DNA of 64,000 nucleotides from Apostichopus japonicus (lineage: Eukaryota; Echinodermata; Holothuroidea; Aspidochirotida; Stichopodidae), in assembly GCF_037975245.1 (NCBI RefSeq), contig NC_092573.1:5206001-5270000 (forward strand). Direction: 5' to 3'. Below the pieces are notes generated by a model. That model did not search any database, was not told the origin of the DNA, and worked only from the letters and a program-made list of their open reading frames with translations. Below, piece by piece: positions 48,101 through 56,541 of the stretch (position 1 is its first letter; every line of letters starts with the position of its first letter). The translations under genes were made by a program, and so were the position numbers.

Positions 48101-51030
48101 CTGCATTTATGCAGTTCTACCAAATAACAGATTGGCTCTTGATCATTTCTATTACTACATACAGCACTTGGCCAAATGCTCAGCTGCGAAAAAATAGGCC
48201 ACAGCTGTTTTTCAAAGTACAGTGTAAACCTTACAAATATATACCATATATTTTTCTCAACATGGTTAATAGAATGTGCACTGACTATGTGGAGATGGGT
48301 CAGGGACAGCTGCAGTCCATTGGAAAGTTGCTGACAAAGCTGTAGAAATTTAGCAATCACCTGTAATCCTTTTGAAATTCCAAAATCTGATGCCTCCAGC
48401 TGTGCCAATTTTCTGGGAAACCATGTACGAAAAGCATCAGTGGTTTATCTCTTGGACCAGACACAACATAATGAATGTCTCCATCCTAGAGAAGACAAAG
48501 AATACAACAGGTGATGAGCAGGAAACAGTAAGAGCAGCAAACTCAAATTAGTAATAACACAACAATAAAAAGCTAAAAAGATATATTAATTAAACATTCC
48601 AATGATAAAATTACAACATTTACCTGATTTATTACTCTGACCAACTCCTCCCCCAACCTCCCTGCCCCTCCCCCCCCCCTAATATTTTGCTTCACTTTTG
48701 AGAGGACACATTTGAATTTCAAATCTATTCCCTATCTGCTTCCCATCTAGAGTAACATAACTACTAATATCTAGAGAGTAAAGTAACTACTAAGTACTAC
48801 TTCAATTAATCTACTTTACATGTACAGGTAGTTCATCATAGATGATGATTTCAGGAGATCATAAGAGCTGTAAGTTGCAGTCCAGCATACAGTTCTTAAG
48901 ACAGAGTGGCTTTCATTGATAGAACAGCATGCAGGACACTCAGTGACTGCCCTGACTTGCTGCAATCAGCCACAAAATGTAAAACTGGTCTGATTTTGCT
49001 CACCAGTGCTTTCAACTGTATTTAGTATGTTCAGTGGACTGTACAAAAACAACAATACAGCCTACACAGGTAAACATATAGCTTTCCAAAATGTCAATTA
49101 CACTAAGGGCATGTACAAATAACTTACAATAAGGGCATGTATGAAACACCTTACACTAAGGGCATGTACTTCTGGCAACCATACTAAAACACAATTATCA
49201 GATTCGTTATAAAGAACATGTGTACTATACAGTCATATCATGTGTAAAAGGATTAAATTATGTGCTACAGCCTGTACAGTACACTGTAGATTGCTATCTA
49301 ACAATATTGAGCACCTACAGTACTGTAACCCATGTTATATATACTGTATCTACATCATAACACTGCAAGGATTCATCCCAAAGACACAGCAGGTGTCTGC
49401 ATTATTCCAAAGTTCTCACATCACGACCAACATCTGTGTCTGGCTGTCTCTTCAATTTCTCTTCTTTTTGGCCTTAATTATCTCTTTCTTATTTTATTTT
49501 TTATTTTTGCATCATTTTTGACTTACTTACTTTCGGAAAGAAAAATACAGATATATGCTCATGTTTTCCATTTTCATGTGACCCAATAAAAATAAAGATG
49601 CATAGCAACATATTGTGATGCCTGAGCAAGGAATGTACTGTTAATCTTGTTTTTCTTTTAATGTCTACTCTAGGTTTCCAAAGAAAGGATTATTATCAAT
49701 AATAACCCTAGATATCATACAGAAAAACGGTTCTATAATAATAATACAAAACAAAGCATCAAGGTTGTTTCTGTGAGGCAAATCATTTTAATAACATGGT
49801 AAGAACACCAGACATTCTATCAAGCACTTAAAATGCATAGCTGGTGGTTTTTCAACATCCTCTAATTAATCCGTTCAAATCTCTGTTACATTGAAGTTTA
49901 AACTGGTACCTTTCCATTGATGTATGGCACATTGTATTATTTTCTGATGGGACTCTGTAAAAACTTGTTCAAATCTAGCACTTTTGGACAAGGAATTTGC
50001 TCTTTTCGCAAAAATTCCTAAGCGCTCACGTGGCTGCAGGTCACCCCCTGACATCAAAGTGTGGAGTCGGTTGAGGAAAACTTTCGATCAAACTATTCAT
50101 TTCAGCACAAGTCCTTCGCCATCTGCTTTTGTGGATTGAAAGCCTTACTTTTAAATTACAGTGAGACTGAGACATACCCAAAGCTTTATATTTAATGGAT
50201 TCGATTTATATTGCATCCACTGACTGGAAACTAACTGCAATTATACATTAATTGCAACAACAAATGAAGAAAAACCCGAAATGTCAACAGATTTCACAAG
50301 GTAGACATTTCAATTGCAACAAGACCTCAATATTGTACGGCACAGTATGTATAGTGGCCTATAGTAGCAATGAATTTTACGAAATATCACCAGATGTTGG
50401 GGCAGTTTTAACATAATTTACTTTTATTTGAAGAATTGCTGCCCAAAATGAGTTAACCAATGTGTGAATGATTCTAACAACCACTTCTTTCTCTTGTAGC
50501 TGCATATTTGTTGGAAGAGTGAAGTTAATAAAAAGTTCAATTACTTATGAGAAGTACGTGGAAAGTCCATTGTTATTGTTTAGTGTTCGCGGTACACTTC
50601 GCAGAATGACGTGACACGGTGACCTGTACCTTCATAAGCTATTATGCATCACGTTTCTGGTCAGTGTGAATCTGCTAACATTTACATCAAATTTCTCTAA
50701 ATGAGTGTCTCTTTCAACTAAACAGGAACCACAGTTTTGTTTGTGTACTAAAATACTTTAGTATGAGCCAAAAACAAGGAAATTTTTATTGCCTCCAGCT
50801 ATGCATTTTAAGAACTGAAAACATACCCCGGTTCTAACATTCCCATGTGTGCCAAGCTGGGGATCGTTCATGCAGGCTGGCCTCTCAAAATATTTCTTCT
50901 TTCCTCTAAAGAGGCAGAGCGGTGTGAACCTGATAGCCATGAATACTATCACTAACAGCATCAGCATGAAACCAAAGCTGACCATGAAACAGTATAACAA
51001 GATATTTCGAAGTCTTGAAAAGAAACTCAT
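41847..51030 (-). CDS. EPHX4: Membrane-anchored epoxide hydrolase, EPHX4/EPHX3 type, six coding exons
   Basis: Joined on the - strand: 50827-51030, 48361-48485, 47528-47610, 46955-47153, 43734-43885, 41847-42139. All junctions are GT/AG and in frame, giving 351 residues, close to the vertebrate EPHX4 length. An N-terminal hydrophobic segment (about residues 10-33) anchors the protein, probably in the ER membrane. The alpha/beta-hydrolase parts are in order: oxyanion HGFP (89-92), nucleophile Asp158 in GHDYGG, lid with QIPWIPEF, lid tyrosine in INYYR (263-264), acid Asp292 in WGMDD, base His320 in GANHF. This family opens epoxides, including fatty-acid epoxides, by an Asp-ester mechanism; that activity is inferred from family membership. 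The ATG at 51030 is the first Met after an in-frame TAA. EPHX3 versus EPHX4 orthology is not settled; invertebrates may carry one ancestral gene. Confidence 0.92.
42790..43313 (+). repeat. Short member of the same hairpin-ended family
   Basis: Starts AGCCAGTGGGCTTATTGTGA then GATTCCTTGCC (42813-42823); ends with (CA)n, GATTCCTTG at 43281, GGCAAGGAATC at 43298-43308 and a run of A. Shares the start, the CA tract, the 3' hairpin and the A run with the long copy at 52.8-55.05 kb. Located in an epoxide hydrolase intron. Confidence 0.65.
43734..43885 (-). CDS. EPHX4: Epoxide hydrolase exon 5: lid domain
   Basis: Completes Trp, then YMFAYQIPWIPEFMVGLNFD to IKYGLCQPG. QIPW.PEFM is typical of the EPHX3/EPHX4 lid. 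Acceptor CCCCCTCAG, donor GTTTGT. Confidence 0.93.
45364..45650. repeat. 40-bp minisatellite, about 7 copies
   Basis: The unit includes GTAATGCGCAGAATCGGTAT followed by AAGAACAGGTATGAATATAC. Copies are nearly identical, so recently expanded. In epoxide hydrolase intron 4. Long open frames here on the - strand are repeat artefacts. Confidence 0.95.
46955..47153 (-). CDS. EPHX4: Epoxide hydrolase exon 4: nucleophile Asp
   Basis: Encodes DIKAVLTQLGHSSCVLVGHD then YGGVISWYFAGAYPDLVDKL. The GHDYGG motif holds the catalytic nucleophile Asp158. Acceptor GTCACCAG, donor GTAAGT; exits in phase 2. Confidence 0.94.
47528..47610 (-). CDS. EPHX4: Epoxide hydrolase exon 3
   Basis: 83 nt. Completes Arg, then VVAIDTRGACESQKLPSVGN and YTLDKLA. 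This corresponds to the VVALDLRGYGET region of the family, where this protein reads DTRGACES. Acceptor CACATTCCAG, donor GTGAGT. Confidence 0.92.
48361..48485 (-). CDS. EPHX4: Epoxide hydrolase exon 2: oxyanion-hole HGFP motif
   Basis: 41 codons plus two bases. Encodes DGDIHYVVSG, LMLFVHGFPENWHSWRHQ and EFQKDY, the first alpha/beta-hydrolase strands. Acceptor GTCTTCTCTAG, donor GTGATT. Confidence 0.93.
48486..50826. other. Epoxide hydrolase intron 1 (coding), little recognised
   Basis: A three-copy short tandem repeat around CTAAGGGCATGTA at about 49102-49170. Nothing else seen. Confidence 0.55.
50827..51030 (-). CDS. EPHX4: Epoxide hydrolase coding exon 1: start codon and membrane anchor
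   Basis: 68 codons from ATG at 51030-51028. Starts MSFFSRLRN, followed by about 24 hydrophobic residues, then RGKKKYFERPAC and DPQLGTHGNVRTG. The RPAC.(N)DP.LGTH stretch matches vertebrate EPHX4 as I recall it. Donor GTATGT. The exon continues upstream as 5'UTR to an acceptor at 51061-51062 (TTTTTTTGCAG). Confidence 0.9.
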
Positions 51031-51060
51031 CCTGAATACGTCCACAAATTATGGGAAGTC
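51031..51060 (-). other. 5'UTR part of epoxide hydrolase exon, with strong acceptor
   Basis: A T-rich tract and TTTGCAG (acceptor dinucleotide at 51061-51062) lie 30 nt upstream of the start codon, and an in-frame TAA lies between. This implies an upstream untranslated exon. Confidence 0.6.
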
Positions 51061-51205
51061 CTGCAAAAAAATTACAAAAGAAGTATGTCAAAACAGTCAC
51101 ATACTTTCTAGAAATATTCATCATTCCTGTAAATCCAAACATCTTCATGCTCAAGGATTGTACAGTATACCAGCCATTCAACCAGTAAAAGGGTCTGATA
51201 GTTTG

Positions 51206-51256
51206 ATCCTAGCAGGATCTTCTTGGGTTAGTCTCTGAAGCAGATCCTGCTAGGAT
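51206..51256. repeat. Perfect 15-bp inverted repeat
   Basis: ATCCTAGCAGGATCT at 51206-51220 and AGATCCTGCTAGGAT at 51242-51256 with a 21-nt loop. It lies about 150 bp upstream of the epoxide hydrolase exon with the start codon. Confidence 0.9.
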
Positions 51257-52459
51257 AGAAACATCAGGCCCTTCACATTTTACATATTTACCTACAACAG
51301 GCTTTTTCCAGTGGAGATTGGAGAAGCAGTTTGATAACAGATGTTTGTCTCTTAAAGATCTGCTTTATTGGCTCCAATTATAGCATGCTTTAGCTAGGAA
51401 AGTTTTGTGATAACGTAATCGACCTGCCACAGTGTTAAATCAACCTCTGACTCTACAATTAGCCTGCATACTGTAGATTCTTAACACCATTAGGCTCTTT
51501 GTGTAAATACTTTGTGGAAATATGTTCATGTCTACAGTGTAATTAATCATACAGTGCTCACACAAAGACCCCATACAAGAAAAAGTATTTGTGGCAGGCA
51601 TTGCAGACTAATTGGTAAAAAGAGGCCATGTTACGACCAAGACAGGTCGATTATGTAATCTCAAGAAACTTTTCCATGATAGCGTGCTAAAGTTGGGGTC
51701 TATACAGCGGACCTTTAAATAAAGAATTAGATAGTTTTCTAGGCTCATGAACATAATTAGAAAGACAGTAGCTACAGGCATGCTGGTAACTTGGGATTTT
51801 ACTGACCCTTGTTGGTAGTCCAAAAAAGAAATGCTCTTTAATTCTACTGTGTTGATATTGACAAATCTAATATCACATAATAAGTTGCTCAGAGTTTTGC
51901 AATCAACTCAATCCTCATTTTACATGTATATATACAGTACTGTATACTCAATATCTCTTGATACAGTTGCACCAGTCACTGAAAAGTACAGAGAAGCAGT
52001 CTGTATCAATATAGCTATATATAGGTCTTTCAGGACACTAACTAGTCACAGTTTACTGTAAAGTGAGCACAGTCACTCTTGTTTAGCATGTATTGTACTA
52101 TATTGCTGAGCAATCCTTTCTAAAGGCTAAATTCGTGGTAAGAACCTGGCTCAAGAGTTATTTACATAGTACAAAAACATGGGATAAGAAAAGTATTGTC
52201 AACATCCATTTTTTTTTTCGACAGCTGGGTTAACTGCACCCACAATCTGAATTAACAGCAGGTTTTGGCAATAATCAGCCCAGCACTAATTACTGCATCT
52301 ATCTATAGCAAATAAAGCAACTGAGCACAAAGATTAGTTAGCTACTTGTTTGAAATATTCATTACACAAGTAACATATATCGTAAATTTCCTTGTCAGTC
52401 TTTCCTTCTATGAAATAAACGAATGAAAAAATAATAATTGTGAGAATTCTTTCAATTTC

Positions 52460-52780
52460 TTCCACATGGTAGCCTAACACCACACTTAGTCAATGGGGAA
52501 ATCTAGCCTAACCATCTGTTTATTTTTGCTGAAATTGTGACGGAGTCATAAGATATCCATGGAATATTTTCATTATTGCTGTTATCTTCGACCACATGGT
52601 AGCCTAATACCACACTAAGTCAATGTGAAGATCCAGCCTAACCATCTGTTTATTCGCTGAAATTGTGACACAGTTATTAGATATTCATGGAATACTTTCA
52701 TTATTGCTGTTATCTTCGACCGCATGGTAGCCTAACAACACACTAAGTCAATGGGAAAATCTTGCCTAACCATCGGTTTG
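52460..52780. repeat. 129-131-bp tandem repeat, 2.5 copies
   Basis: CATGGTAGCCTAA begins copies near 52464, 52595 and 52723; each continues through GCCTAACCATC, and the first two also through TTATTGCTGTTATCTTCGAC. Confidence 0.9.
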
Positions 52781-53326
52781 CAAATAAAACAAGAGCCCAA
52801 TGGCACTGTGGTTCCTTGCTTGGGGTATATGACAATACACATAATATTATCAAGCAAGATTGGGCTGAAATAGTCCAAGTAATTGTGGTCCTACATGTTC
52901 CCATAAAGTAACCAACACTATAGCCAACACTTTTGTGATCACAAAGTGTGATCGGATTTTTTATCAAAAGGCACTTTTGAGATGGCGTCGCAAATGTAAG
53001 AAATATAAGAGACCTACAAGCGTGTCAACAGATATGATAACAATGGTGACCTCAGATGACATGACCTTTCAAAATGTTCCACCACCCCATTCACAACTTG
53101 TCCCAAAATATCAACCATGTCACACCTTGGCATTGAGATTTAATTGCATTAAATGTCAAAAAAATTAACTTTGAACTTGTATGTAACTTCAAACACAAAG
53201 GTCACAAGGAGGTCAACCAATTGAAATTTTTGATCGGTGAGACCTAAATAGAGCATGACTGTAAAAATTCAAACATTTTTCCTTGCCCATTTTTTCCCCC
53301 CATAATACTACTTTTTTAACATTAGC

Positions 53327-54835
53327 TGACCTTTGGTGACCTTGGATCACATGACCGTTAAGTTTGAAAATATTCCCCTATACCATTTGCAACTTGTCCA
53401 AAAATATCAACCTTGTCACACCTTGGCACTGGGAGTTATTGCATTAAATGTGTGAAAATTAACTTTGACCTCCAATAACTTCGCACACGAAGGTCAAATG
53501 GGGGTCAACCCATTGACATTTATGATCAGAAGGTACATTTAAAAACTGAAAATAGCATCGAAACTGTAAAAATCCACAAAACACGAAAAGGTCACCAGAG
53601 GTCAAATTGAGGTCAAGGGTCACCCAGATGCAGGTCAACAATTGGATTACATTGAAGCAACTCCCAACCCTAACGGACAATTTGTTCTCAAGTTGTCGCA
53701 AAAATACTAGTTTTTTATCATTAATTGACCTTTGGTGACCTTGTATCACATGATCGTTAAGTTTGAAAATATTCCCCTATACCATTTGCAACTTGTCTCA
53801 AAATATCAACTGTGTAACACCTTGGCACTGGGAGTTATTACACTAAATGTCTGAAAATTAACTTTGACCTCATATAACTTAACATACAAAGGTCACCTTG
53901 GGTCAAATTATTGACATTTTTGATTGATGAGACCAAAATTAGAGCATCAAACTATACAAAATCAAACATTCTTTTCTTTGCCCATTTTCTACCCCCAAAA
54001 TACTAGTTTTTTGACATTAATTGACCTTTGGTGACCTCGGATCACATGACTGTTAAGTTTGAAAATATTCCCCTATACCATTTGCAACTTGTCCAAAAAT
54101 ATCAACCATGCCACACCTTGGAATTGGGAGTTGTTGCATTAAATGTCTGAAAATTAACTTTGACCTTGTATAACTTCGCACACAAAGGTCACAAGGGTGT
54201 CAACCAATTGACATTTTTGATCGGAAGGTACCTTTGATATCCAAATCTAGCATCAAAACCAAACATTTTCTTTTTTGATCGTTTCCTCCCAAAATAAGCA
54301 CATTTTTTCTAATGTGACCTTTGACCTTGGTTTCAGATGTAGTTTAATCTCCTGATTCCAAAAAACAAAACGAAAAGTCTGTACAACCATCCTAACTCCG
54401 ACCGAAAAACTTTGACCCCATATAACTTGGCACATAAAGGTCACACAGGGTCAACCTATTGACATTTATGATGAGAAGGTACCTTTGACATCTGAAAATA
54501 GCATCGAAACTGTAAAAATCCCCAAAACACGAAAAGGTCACCAGAGGTCAAATTGAGGTCAAGGGTCACCCAGATGCGGGTCGACAATTGGATTACATTG
54601 AGGCAACTCCCAACCCTAACAGACATTTCGTTCTCAAGTTATTGCAAAAATACTAGTTTTTTATCATTAATTGACCTTTGGTGACCTCAGATCACATGAC
54701 CGTTAAGTTTGAAAATGCTCCCCTAACCAGTTCACAACTTGTCCCAAAATATCAATCTTGTCGCACATTGGCACTGGGAGTTATTGCAGTTTTAATATTT
54801 TCGGTTTTTGGACCATAACTGACCTTTGGTGACCT
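53327..54835 (+). promoter_or_regulatory. Five exact DR4 motifs TGACCTTTGGTGACCT and two AGGTCACCAGAGGTCA
   Basis: TGACCTTTGGTGACCT at 53327, 53726, 54022, 54672 and 54820; AGGTCACCAGAGGTCA at 53589 and 54535, each followed by AGGTCAAGGGTCA (53610, 54556; DR1 form). All have the sequence form of nuclear-receptor elements but are part of a repeat family. Confidence 0.4.
54315..54327 (+). promoter_or_regulatory. Perfect DR1 nuclear-receptor-type motif
   Basis: TGACCTTTGACCT, two AGGTCA half-sites spaced by one base on the complementary strand. Lies in the dispersed element. Binding is not shown. Confidence 0.4.
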
Positions 54836-54952
54836 TTGTGGGCACCAAAAACAATAGGGCACACCTTCTCCATATGGCGGATCTATAGTCCAAGTTTGGC
54901 CTCAATCCAACATTCCCTTATTGAGATAGAGCGTACCCAAGCAAGTGTCACA

Positions 54953-55004
54953 GACGCACACACACACACACACACACACATACACACATACACACACACA
55001 TACG
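54953..55004. repeat. (CA)n microsatellite
   Basis: Interrupted CA run before the 3' hairpin of the long dispersed element. Similar tracts sit at 43252-43266 and 59158-59200 in its relatives. Confidence 0.9.
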
Positions 55005-55271
55005 CCAACCTGACTGCATAGGTTCCTTTTGCTAAAGCAAGGAACCAAAAATCACTTTCCGTAGGATTCGGGTAATAAATTGGGAACCGGGTAGTATCAC
55101 ACCGGGTGGGTACCCAGATACCCTGTGCAAACACTAATCAATACAAAGATAATTTGATAAAGTGTGATTTGAATTTACTTGATCCAAACAGCACAACATA
55201 ACCAGTTTTTGGAGCATTTAAAGGATTGATTGCCTAGCTTTGGGTGATAATGATGGTAAGTAAATGCTTGA

Positions 55272-55595
55272 TCTGCATGGGCCCCAGCTGTTTTTCGAAC
55301 ATCTACAGTGGCAGTCTTATACTTGTTATGTGCATGTATTATAGGGCAAGAAGACTTGTTGCTGAGGAAAGGAATGTTGGATCTGGCCATTTGTGCTACT
55401 TGTGAAGTTGTGTCAAGGTACACACTTGAGTACAGCCCTGCATGGTATGCTACATGTGTTTTCCAGCTGCAGTTTGTAAACATAGCAACTGCAATAGTAA
55501 GACCTAAGGGCATTAATGTTTCAGAAAGGATAGCAAAGATGATAGTCTCACTGATTTTGCTCAGTGGATTTGTTCTGAGCTATGTGATTTCATGA
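55272..55595 (+). other. Unassigned open frame encoding a hydrophobic, possibly multi-pass protein segment
   Basis: The frame is open from just after a TGA at 55269 to TGA at 55593, 107 codons, with the first ATG at 55374. The product has about four hydrophobic stretches (VAVLYLLCACIIG, MLDLAICATCEVV, WYATCVFQLQFVNIATAIV, MIVSLILLSGFVLSYVIS) separated by charged turns, as in a small membrane protein. I do not recognise the family. Possible acceptors (ATCTACAG at 55307, ATTATAG at 55342) and a donor-like GTAAGA at about 55498 would make it an exon instead. The opposite strand is also open for 112 codons, but its product looks like the antisense of hydrophobic helices. It lies in the probable first intron of the epoxide hydrolase gene. 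Confidence 0.3.
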
Positions 55596-56060
55596 ATGTT
55601 TTGACCAGATTCCGTAAGTACTTCCCCCAGATGTAGAAATAATTTTGCCTATACAGTACTTGTATTGTAAAGGTCAGGAGTGGCTTACTGCATTACTTCT
55701 TTTCACACTAAGCTGAACTCACATTGCCTTGGATGACATGGTACTTCGAATGTATCACTTTGTGCAACAAAATACAGCGTCGGAAACTAGTGTTAATCGG
55801 TTGCATGTACTTGTGTTGCATATCACAGTACGGGCCTAGGCCTAGCCTATGTTTAACGTTATTCTACGTACTAAGTAACAGAAATACGGCATAAATCCTA
55901 CTAGAGGACATAAACCCAACCGAGCGCTACAAAGTATGAGCAAGAGTATAAGTTATTAGTTAACAAAACAAGAGTTAGTAGGCCTACCTAGAAATTTTGT
56001 TCTAAAACTTAGCGAAAAAAAACAGACCGTCAACAGCAGCAAAGTTGAGTTAAAACTTAC

Positions 56061-56330
56061 CAAAATGGTGCCCAGTAGTGTTCAGCTGTCAATATCTGAG
56101 TAAATAATGTATGCCTATACCTTGGTGACGAAGGATCTGTCACAGCGCCCATGTAACACTTACAATAACAGTTTGCTTTGGGCGGCCATTACCGCAAAAA
56201 CAAAATTCACAGCTGACCTCCAGTTGAATAGACCACAAACTTCGCTATTTACCAGCGATGACAAGCACGCCATTTTTGTGTTCTGAGGCGAGCGGCAGCA
56301 ACGAGTAATGTTTGTATGTACTCACACGGC
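56061..56330 (-). promoter_or_regulatory. Probable promoter and untranslated first exon of the epoxide hydrolase gene
   Basis: This stretch has clearly more CpG than its surroundings (for example GCGGCCATTACCGC, GGCGAGCGGCAGCAACG). On the - strand it ends in a good donor, CACCATTTTG then GTAAGT (donor at 56060-56055), which could splice to the acceptor at 51061. The transcription start cannot be placed. It might instead serve another or a divergent transcript. Confidence 0.35.
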
Positions 56331-56541
56331 GGGTGAGACATACAAAATATCAGCATCTTGTCTTTCAAGTTTCATCTTCAACTTATATCCAACAAAATGT
56401 GTTGGTTAGTATATGCGAACGCTTAAAGGCATTGAAGATATCGCCCCAAACCGCGTGCCGCGCTCTGAAAAAGTTAACTTTCCGTTGTTTGCAAGAGAAG
56501 TTTTCTGCTTGTCACTACAAAATGCAGACAGTAAATGAAAC

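Larger units (their letters stand above)
52783..55050 (+). repeat. Long TGACCT/AGGTCA-rich dispersed element with internal repeats
   Basis: Begins near AGAGCCCAATGGCACTGTGG and GGTTCCTTGC (52810-52819); ends with (CA)n and a hairpin, GGTTCC...GCAAGGAACC (55021-55046), then AAAAA. Internally about five copies of a 300-400 bp block share ACATGACCGTTAAGTTTGAA, CCATTTGCAACTTGTC and CACCTTGGCACTGGGAGTT. It contains many direct repeats of TGACCT/AGGTCA half-sites. No coding frame. Confidence 0.75.

Noticed and set aside
48022-48408. 128-codon - strand frame overlapping epoxide hydrolase exon 2
   Set aside because: Different frame from the exon and mostly intron.
54836-55134. Open frames rich in Thr-His or Val-Cys
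   Set aside because: They run through the (CA)n tract.
55175-55513. 112-codon - strand frame opposite the hydrophobic frame at 55.3 kb
   Set aside because: Composition looks like the antisense of hydrophobic helices; no recognisable motif.
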